Shown piece by piece: positions 1 to 4,532 of a DNA stretch of 5,187 nt (within the stretch, counting starts at the first letter, position 1; each line of letters begins with the position of its first letter). The stretch spans positions 1 through 5,187 of the forward strand of contig JBGPBY010000520.1 in NCBI GenBank assembly GCA_041481485.1, written 5' to 3'. The position numbers were made by a program, and so were the translations under genes. The stretch is from JBGPBY01 sp041481485. Its GTDB lineage: Bacteria > Acidobacteriota > Terriglobia > 20CM-2-55-15. The notes beneath the pieces were generated by a model. The model was not told where the DNA came from. It made no database searches and worked only from the letters and a program-made list of their open reading frames with translations.

Positions 1-362
1 ATTGCGATGACGAGTTGTCCCACCTTCAGCGCGCTGGAGTCTCCCCATGTGATCGGCACCAGGCTCGGCGCCGTGATCCGGATGACAGCGAGATCGCTTT
101 CGGGGTCATCGCCCACTCGATCCGCAATGTAGTGTTGGCCGTCCGGGAAAGCGACGCGAATTTCTGAAGCGTCGTGGACGACGTGGCTGTTGGTCAGAAT
201 GAAGCCATCCGGCGTAAATACAAAACCCGATCCGGCTCCGCCCGTTTTTTTGCCATTACGGACCTCGACATTAACTACCGAGGGACTGACCCGTTCCGCG
301 GCAGAAATGACGGCCTGAGAGTACGAGTCCAGCAAGGTCTCGTCTGATATTTCATGGGGCAT
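1..362 (-). CDS. S1C (HtrA-like) trypsin-type serine protease, N-terminal part, cut by window edge
   Basis: Reading leftward from the ATG at 362-360 gives 120 residues with no stop before the window edge. The fragment has the start of a trypsin-like S1C domain: GAGSGFVFTPDGFILTNSH (residues about 42-60) carries the catalytic His60, and ESDLAVI carries the catalytic Asp90. The Ser motif and any PDZ domain lie outside the window. The N-terminus (MPHEISDETLLDSYSQAV) is polar, with no signal peptide or membrane segment, so the protein is predicted to be cytoplasmic, unlike its divergent neighbour. The segment around His and Asp is clearly paralogous to that of the 519-2003 protease. An in-frame TAA lies 30-odd bases upstream with no other standard start between, which fixes the start. 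No good Shine-Dalgarno is visible before it. The family assignment is firm; substrate and C-terminal architecture are unknown. Confidence 0.9.
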   Translation of the reverse strand, partial: MPHEISDETLLDSYSQAVISAAERVSPSVVNVEVRNGKKTGGAGSGFVFTPDGFILTNSHVVHDASEIRVAFPDGQHYIADRVGDDPESDLAVIRITAPSLVPITWGDSSALKVGQLVIA

Positions 363-487
363 GTTTTTGTATGTATGCCGTGGAGCAAATTAATCAAGAT
401 GTTGAAATCCTCGCTATCGGACGCCGCATTTTCCCGTCCAATTAGGCAGGTTTTAGGGGACGCACATTCATTGTGATGCTCCAGAAA

Positions 488-493
488 TATAAT
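488..493 (+). promoter_or_regulatory. Candidate -10 box for the exported HtrA gene
   Basis: The hexamer is a perfect TATAAT. Transcription would start near 500, leaving a leader of about 19 nt that just includes the ribosome binding site. The -35 region at the usual spacing (around 465-470, CATTCA) is poor, so activation or an alternative sigma factor may contribute. The placement relative to the gene supports it; the weak -35 limits confidence. Confidence 0.5.
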
Positions 494-503
494 TCATTGA
501 GAC

Positions 504-511
504 AAAAGGAG
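504..511 (+). promoter_or_regulatory. Ribosome binding site of the exported HtrA gene
   Basis: AAAAGGAG ends 7 nt before the ATG at 519, which is optimal spacing. It fixes that ATG as the start. Confidence 0.85.
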
Positions 512-518
512 AACGACC

Positions 519-2003
519 ATGCATAGAGACCGAAAGAGTTTGGTTTGGGCTCTTGCCACCCTTCTGATGGTCGGGAGCCTGGCCGGCGGTCTCGTTATCG
601 CGCAATCCGGACGCACCGCCTCCCCAAGTTTACCGACTACAACAGCTTCCAACATTGCCGCTCCCGCCCTGGGCTCCATGGTCCCGGCCGGAGGATTTTC
701 ACCCATTGTGAAAATGGCGGGACCGTCCGTCGTCAGTATCACTTCAACATCGGTCCGGAAAGCGGCCGACGACAACAGTGATGATCCGTTTTCGCTTTTT
801 GGAGGTATCCCCGGGTTCAACTTCAGAAATGCACCTCAGATGCCACGTAAGCAGAAAGCTGCCGGCTCCGGTGTGATTGTCAGCCCCGACGGATTCATCC
901 TGACGAATAACCATGTTGTTGATGATGCTACGAAAGTCCATGTGACTTTGGCCGACAAGCGTGAATTCGACGCGAAGGTTATCGGAAAGGACCCCAAGTC
1001 CGATGTCGCAGTAATTAAGGTCGAAGCTACAGGCCTTCCGGCAATCGCAATCGGCGACTCATCCAAGGTTGAGGTTGGCGACCTGGCGTTGGCGATTGGT
1101 AACCCGTTTGATCTGGGACAGACCGTGACCATGGGTATCATCAGCGCATTGGGGCGCAGCGGTATCGAAAGAGACAACTACGAAAACTTTATTCAGACCG
1201 ATGCCGCGGTGAATCCGGGCAATTCCGGCGGCGCGCTGGTGAATACGCGCGGGGAACTGATCGGTATCAATACGGCCATACTGTCGCAGAGCGGCGGCAA
1301 CGAAGGAATCGGATTCGCGATTCCCAGCAATATGGCGCGCTCCATCATGAATCAAATCAAGGATCACGGTCAGGTGACGCGTGGCTACCTTGGGGTTTAC
1401 ATTCAGCCGCTCACACCGGAGCTTGCTTCAAGCTTCGATGTGAAAGACAACAAGGGCGCACTGGTGGGCAATGTGGAAGAGGACAGCCCGGCGGCAAAGG
1501 CTGGCGTCGAGCGCGGCGATGTGATTCGAGAAGTCAATGGGGAATCCGTTAGCGATCCGGATGCCTTGCGATTCAAAGTCGCGGATCTTGCTCCAGGCAG
1601 TTCGGTTTCACTGAAAGTGCTCCGTAAAGGCGTTGAGAAGAATCTGACAGTGAAGCTGGGTACACAGGAACCGAAAGTCACTGCGTCCAATGGCGCACCG
1701 GCTCTGGATTCCAATGCGGCCGGTAAGTTGGGGGTTTCGATTCAGGATTTGACACCGCAGCTTTCGCGGCAATTGGGCCCGTCGGCTCCAAAATCCGGCG
1801 TGGTCATCACCCAGGTTCAACCGGATAGTCCGGCCGATGAGGCTGGCATTCGTGAGAGGGACGTCGTCGAGGAAGTCAACCACCAGGTAGTCAATTCAAC
1901 GGCAGACTTTCGGAATGCGCTTGCGAAGGGTACCAACTCTTTACTCCTGCTGATCAATCGCGACGGTAAGACGCTTTACACCGTTGTGAATCGCGCAGGG
2001 TAG
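519..2003 (+). CDS. htrA: Exported HtrA/DegP-family (Do) serine protease with two PDZ domains
   Basis: This 494-residue protein has the full Do-family layout. Residues 1-29 form a signal peptide or uncleaved anchor (basic MHRDRK, then a hydrophobic stretch). A low-complexity Thr/Ser/Ala linker follows, then the protease domain (about 60-285) and two PDZ domains (about 287-381 and 402-491). The catalytic triad is visible: His132 in TNNHVV, Asp162 in SDVAVI and Ser236 in NPGNSGGAL. PDZ1 begins at RGYLGV and PDZ2 at GKLGVSI, both with carboxylate-binding-loop-like segments. The length matches DegP/DegQ/MucD proteins. By family knowledge it degrades, and may chaperone, misfolded envelope proteins in the periplasm, with the PDZ domains engaging exposed C-termini. 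It is transcribed divergently from a second, cytoplasmic-looking S1C protease and is followed by a hairpin terminator. DegP, DegQ and MucD cannot be told apart from sequence alone. Confidence 0.97.
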   Translation: MHRDRKSLVWALATLLMVGSLAGGLVIAQSGRTASPSLPTTTASNIAAPALGSMVPAGGFSPIVKMAGPSVVSITSTSVRKAADDNSDDPFSLFGGIPGFNFRNAPQMPRKQKAAGSGVIVSPDGFILTNNHVVDDATKVHVTLADKREFDAKVIGKDPKSDVAVIKVEATGLPAIAIGDSSKVEVGDLALAIGNPFDLGQTVTMGIISALGRSGIERDNYENFIQTDAAVNPGNSGGALVNTRGELIGINTAILSQSGGNEGIGFAIPSNMARSIMNQIKDHGQVTRGYLGVYIQPLTPELASSFDVKDNKGALVGNVEEDSPAAKAGVERGDVIREVNGESVSDPDALRFKVADLAPGSSVSLKVLRKGVEKNLTVKLGTQEPKVTASNGAPALDSNAAGKLGVSIQDLTPQLSRQLGPSAPKSGVVITQVQPDSPADEAGIRERDVVEEVNHQVVNSTADFRNALAKGTNSLLLLINRDGKTLYTVVNRAG

Positions 2004-2008
2004 GGTTC

Positions 2009-2047
2009 GAGATTTCAGCGCGGTTCCCCCCATCGCGCTGAAATTTC
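2009..2047. other. Long inverted repeat just after the HtrA stop codon
   Basis: ATTTCAGCGCG (2012-2022) is the exact reverse complement of 2034-2044, with an 11-nt loop. Outer pairs 2009-2047 and 2010-2046 plus a G-T wobble extend the stem to about 14 pairs. It starts 5 nt after the stop codon. No T-run follows on either strand, so it is more likely an mRNA 3'-end stabilising or processing hairpin, or part of a compound terminator, than a classical terminator by itself. Confidence 0.65.
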
Positions 2048-2054
2048 CTGAATG

Positions 2055-2100
2055 GGCGGAGGCGCCGCCGAGGCGCCATCGCCTATTTCTTTTTCTCTTT
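2055..2100 (+). terminator. Candidate Rho-independent terminator of the HtrA gene, overlapping the convergent gene's 3' end
   Basis: GGCGCC at 2061-2066 pairs with GGCGCC at 2072-2077 across a 5-nt loop. An outer GGCG/CGCC stem (2055-2058 with 2080-2083) is separated by a small internal mismatch. A tract with 13 T in 17 positions follows (2084-2100). The T-tract is interrupted by C and A, so efficiency is uncertain. The same bases, on the other strand, encode the Lys/Glu tail and stop codon of the VWFA-related protein. Confidence 0.6.
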
Positions 2101-3186
2101 ATCGGCGTAATACCCGGATTTTGTCCAGACCTTGACCTTTCCCAGCGATTCCGGGACATCCACCAGACTCACTCTAATCTTTCTAAACTTGCCATCCTTG
2201 GCTGGGTTGGTCGACCTGTATCCGATCCGGTACTGAACTGCGAGCCCACGGGCGATTTCCACCACATTTCTTTCCAGCGCGAATGAAACGGGAGCGGAGA
2301 CATAATCCTGCCCGCCGGTCAGCGGTGCGATATCGGACGTTCCTCCATCGTCGACTGCGCCACTGTCATCGTTGGAGGTGAGGATGGAATAGACCTGCAC
2401 TTCCTGCTTTGTGGCCTGCCGCTCGACGTAATACGGATCCAGGCCGCCGCCGGCCGGAGTGGCGGCATCGCCGGTCAGTGTGCCGCCGATCAGAACCAGC
2501 AGTTTTCTGGCATTGGCTGCCTCTTTCAAATAGTCCAGACCCATAAAAATGGAATCCGGACTGACGCCCCCCGGCAAGTACGTCGCCGTGGCCTTCAACG
2601 GGTCTGTCGTGAAACTTTGAATGACGGTTCCTCCCGGCGGATGACCATCGTCATTGATGAGGAAAAATTCGTTGTTGGCCCAGGGGGTGGCCTTCAGAAA
2701 TGCGAGGGGGGCTCCTTTGGATTCCTGAGGCGGACCGCCCAATACAAAACCAACGCTTAACGGTCCGTTTTCGACGGTGAAAAGTTCTATCTTCTGATCT
2801 TCTTTATCCTCGGTTACGACAAAATTCTTCTGGGTCAGGCCTGGAACCGATCGGTGATCCTTGTCCGTGACCGTGATATACGCCATCACCAATCCATTGT
2901 TTGGGTCAAGATTGTCTTCAGGTTTCTTTTGGGGAGCCTGGGCTCCGCGTCCTCGCCCAGCAGGAATATTCCCTCGCGGTGCCGATGGCGCACGCTGCCC
3001 GCCGGCTGTTCCTCCTCGAGGATTCGTTTGGGGAGACGTGGTGGACGGGCGAGAGGGAGCAGCCCCGCCACCGCCACCCCCACCACCTCCACCACCGCGC
3101 TGCTGCGCGAGTGCAATCAGGCACGACGAAATCAGGAAAACAACTGGGACGGCAACGCGAGCTCGAAAGGAGAGTGGTTTGCGCAT
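2083..3186 (-). CDS. Exported VWFA-related acidobacterial domain protein without a MIDAS site
   Basis: The product has 367 residues. Residues 1-27 are a Sec signal peptide (basic start, hydrophobic core, cleavage likely after Ala-Leu-Ala27). Gly31-Gly41 is an 11-glycine run, followed to about residue 92 by a basic Pro/Gly/Arg/Ala-rich linker. From about 97 on it follows the VWFA-related acidobacterial domain pattern: a beta-rich VTDKDHRSVPGLTQKNFVVTED segment, IELF, LSVGFVLGG, NNEFFLIND, an ARKLLVLIGG strand, and a C-terminal YRIGYRSTNPAKDGKFRKI block ending in SGYYA. The usual metal-binding D-x-S-x-S after the first core strand is replaced by GGPPQ (150-154), and the expected Asp after the later strand is also Gly. 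It is probably a secreted or surface binding protein of unknown partner. Its ATG overlaps the upstream gene's stop by 1 nt and no clear ribosome binding site is seen, indicating translational coupling. Confidence 0.88.
   Translation of the reverse strand: MRKPLSFRARVAVPVVFLISSCLIALAQQRGGGGGGGGGGGAAPSRPSTTSPQTNPRGGTAGGQRAPSAPRGNIPAGRGRGAQAPQKKPEDNLDPNNGLVMAYITVTDKDHRSVPGLTQKNFVVTEDKEDQKIELFTVENGPLSVGFVLGGPPQESKGAPLAFLKATPWANNEFFLINDDGHPPGGTVIQSFTTDPLKATATYLPGGVSPDSIFMGLDYLKEAANARKLLVLIGGTLTGDAATPAGGGLDPYYVERQATKQEVQVYSILTSNDDSGAVDDGGTSDIAPLTGGQDYVSAPVSFALERNVVEIARGLAVQYRIGYRSTNPAKDGKFRKIRVSLVDVPESLGKVKVWTKSGYYADKEKKK
3064..3096 (-). repeat. Imperfect GGN repeat encoding 11 consecutive glycines
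   Basis: Thirty-three bases of consecutive GGN codons (GGT, GGA, GGG and GGC all occur) lie right after the signal peptide of the VWFA-related protein. Mixed third positions suggest selection for a flexible glycine linker, or an old decayed repeat, rather than a fresh slippage tract. Length variation between strains would remain in frame only in steps of three bases. Confidence 0.85.
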
Positions 3187-3725
3187 CAGCCCGCGAGTGC
3201 AGCCCGGATCGCCTGCCCGAACGGAACAGATTCAGCCGGCCCCTCCGCCATGATCAACTTGTCCTCGATTACCAGCGGCTTCATGACGTAGTTGGCCCCG
3301 GCCGTTTTGAGCTCCTGGATGGCCTCGGGGAGAAAGTACACAGTGGCCTGCTTGCCTGCCAACAGCTTTGCCTTTGCAAGAACAACTGTCGAAAGGGAAA
3401 TGGCGGCGACAACTTTTCCTGCAGAGGACATCGCGGCAGCGAGTTCCGCTAACTTTTTGTCGTTCCAGAAGAATTGAGGAACCGACGGTCCGCCACAAAT
3501 CACGAGCGCGTCAAAATCGTCCGCTTTGGCGTCGGCCGTAGTGACCATGGAGTCGACGATTGTGCCATTCAGCCCATAACAAGTCCTGGCACTGTCTGAG
3601 GCTACGGTGATGGCGGCTCCAGCGGATTCAAGAATCCTTCGAGGTTCAAGGTATTCTTCGTCCCGGAATTGAGTGTGGGGCAGGACCATCAGTACTTTCT
3701 TGCCTGTAAGTGAGACGTCGGCCAT
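3186..3725 (-). CDS. DJ-1/PfpI-superfamily protein lacking the nucleophilic cysteine
   Basis: The 179-residue product spans a whole single-domain DJ-1/PfpI fold. KKVLMVLPHTQFRDEEYLEP (9-28) is the first strand and Glu-bearing helix, with Glu24 the likely equivalent of the conserved active-site Glu. DDFDALVICGGPSVPQFF (69-86) matches the usual DALVIPGG turn, and AGKVVAAIS (102-110) leads into the nucleophile elbow. The family's Ala-Ile-Cys-His reads Ala-Ile-Ser110-Leu111 here, so both the nucleophile and the following His are gone; each is one base from the ancestral codon. The C-terminus (LLAGKQATVY, IEDKLIMAEGPAESVPFG) is typical. Cys49 and Cys77 remain. Family members include glyoxalases, deglycases, proteases and stress sensors, and a cysteine-free elbow argues for a non-enzymatic or changed role. 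It is the first gene of a coupled pair with the VWFA-related gene. No signal peptide is present, so it is cytoplasmic. Confidence 0.9.
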   Translation of the reverse strand: MADVSLTGKKVLMVLPHTQFRDEEYLEPRRILESAGAAITVASDSARTCYGLNGTIVDSMVTTADAKADDFDALVICGGPSVPQFFWNDKKLAELAAAMSSAGKVVAAISLSTVVLAKAKLLAGKQATVYFLPEAIQELKTAGANYVMKPLVIEDKLIMAEGPAESVPFGQAIRAALAG

Positions 3726-3735
3726 TCCTGAATTT

Positions 3736-3741
3736 CTCCTT
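3736..3741 (-). promoter_or_regulatory. Ribosome binding site of the DJ-1-like gene
   Basis: The reverse strand reads AAGGAG here, 10 nt before the ATG at 3725. It supports that start. Confidence 0.75.
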
Positions 3742-3750
3742 CGGCCGGGA

Positions 3751-3756
3751 ATTATA
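3751..3756 (-). promoter_or_regulatory. Candidate -10 box for the DJ-1-like/VWFA-related gene pair
   Basis: The reverse strand has a perfect TATAAT. A start near 3744 would give a short leader of about 19 nt containing the AAGGAG site. The -35 at normal spacing is poor (around 3774-3779) and overlaps the opposing map promoter. Confidence 0.5.
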
Positions 3757-3766
3757 GCCTGCGGCT

Positions 3767-3775
3767 TGCTAGAAT
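3767..3775 (+). promoter_or_regulatory. Candidate extended -10 element of map, implying a leaderless transcript
   Basis: TGCTAGAAT matches the extended -10 form TGnTATAAT with one mismatch. Normal spacing puts the transcription start at about 3782, one base before the map ATG at 3783. No Shine-Dalgarno-like purine run is visible upstream of that ATG, consistent with leaderless translation. Confidence 0.45.
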
Positions 3776-3782
3776 GCAGTGA

Positions 3783-4532
3783 ATGATTAGTTTGAAGAGT
3801 CCCAGGGAAATCGAACGAATGAAAGGTGCGAGCCGCATTGTGGCGGAAATCCTTCTGGAGTTGAGAGAAGTGGTCGGCGATGGAATGTCGACCATGGAAA
3901 TTGATCGTATTGCCGAATCCTTAATTATAAAGAAAAAGGCGAAACCCGCTTTTAAAGGCTATCGAGGATTTACAGCGTGCATCTGTGTGTCGATTAACGA
4001 TGAGGTCGTGCACGGAATTCCGAATCCGAAGCGATTTCTGAAAAACGGCGACGTCGTTGGGCTTGATTTTGGTGTGATCTATGATGATTTCTTTGGGGAC
4101 TCGGCCGTCACGATCCCGATCGGCGATATTCCCGCAGATGTTGAGAACCTCCTGCGGACAACCGAAAAATGCCTTTATGCCGCCATTGAAACGCTGATTC
4201 CGGGGAATTATCTGTCCGACGTCGGGGCCGCCATTCAAAGGCTGGCCGATGAGCATCATTTCGGAATTGTTCGTGAATTTTGTGGCCACGGAATTGGCCG
4301 GGCACTGCATGAAGATCCGCCGGTTTTGAATTATCAACAGGTCGGAAAAGGGCCACGCATCAAGCCGGGACTCGTCGTGGCAATTGAGCCAATGGTGAAT
4401 CTGGGCACGGAAAAAGTTCGAATTCTGGAAGACGGATGGACGGTCGTGACACTCGACGGGAAACCTTCAGCCCACTTCGAACATACCATCGCGGTGACTT
4501 CGGACGGACCCCAGATTCTTACTCGGGTTTGA
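3783..4532 (+). CDS. map: Type I methionine aminopeptidase
   Basis: This 249-residue protein removes the initiator methionine from nascent proteins in the cytoplasm. It covers the whole pita-bread fold without N-terminal extension (type Ia; E. coli MetAP is slightly longer). All key residues are visible: His77 in VVHGIP, metal ligands Asp95 (GLDFG), Asp106 (FGDSAVT), His169 (CGHGIG), Glu202 (AIEPM) and Glu233 (FEHT), plus the substrate-side His176 (LHEDP). Opening motif KSPREIERMKGAS is typical. The ATG at 3783 is preceded directly by an in-frame TGA, so it is the earliest possible start; the next ATG (codon 13) would cut the first helix. It stands alone here instead of beside secY/adk/infA, so it may be a second map copy. 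Its last 14 bp overlap the end of the convergent EAL-HDOD gene. Confidence 0.97.
   Translation: MISLKSPREIERMKGASRIVAEILLELREVVGDGMSTMEIDRIAESLIIKKKAKPAFKGYRGFTACICVSINDEVVHGIPNPKRFLKNGDVVGLDFGVIYDDFFGDSAVTIPIGDIPADVENLLRTTEKCLYAAIETLIPGNYLSDVGAAIQRLADEHHFGIVREFCGHGIGRALHEDPPVLNYQQVGKGPRIKPGLVVAIEPMVNLGTEKVRILEDGWTVVTLDGKPSAHFEHTIAVTSDGPQILTRV
4519..4532. other. Tail-to-tail 14-bp overlap of map and the EAL-HDOD gene
   Basis: The map stop (TGA, 4530-4532) lies inside the last codons of the opposite-strand gene, whose stop (TAA) occupies 4519-4521. No intergenic terminator is possible between them, so the two mRNAs should have complementary 3' ends and read into each other to some extent. Confidence 0.9.

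Larger units (their letters stand above)
363..518. promoter_or_regulatory. Intergenic region between the two divergent HtrA-type protease genes
   Basis: This 156-bp AT-richer spacer must hold promoters for both protease genes. For the rightward gene it contains a perfect TATAAT and a strong ribosome binding site (listed separately), plus a possible heat-shock-like promoter near 402-431. For the leftward gene only weak elements are seen: TTGATT (reverse strand, 392-397) spaced 16 nt from TACATA (370-375), which would put the transcript start almost at the ATG. No convincing inverted-repeat operator was found. Confidence 0.6.

Noticed and set aside
471..476. TTGTGA as the -35 box of the HtrA promoter
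   Set aside because: It is only 11 nt from the TATAAT at 488, too close for a sigma-70 pair.
494..1367. Leftward open frames antisense to the exported HtrA gene
   Set aside because: No domain is recognisable in them and they mirror the codon pattern of the strongly supported protease on the other strand.
3064..3096. The GGN repeat as a CRISPR or mobile repeat
   Set aside because: It is a short in-frame glycine run with variable third bases and no spacer structure.
3120..3122. Cys22 of the VWFA-related protein as a lipobox cysteine
   Set aside because: The preceding residues Ile-Ser-Ser are a poor lipobox, and an Ala-Leu-Ala signal peptidase I site follows at residue 27.
2854..3452. Several long overlapping rightward open frames antisense to the VWFA-related and DJ-1-like genes
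   Set aside because: They arise from the GC-rich Pro/Gly-coding stretch, have low-complexity or Arg-rich products with no recognisable domain, and conflict with two well-supported genes on the other strand.
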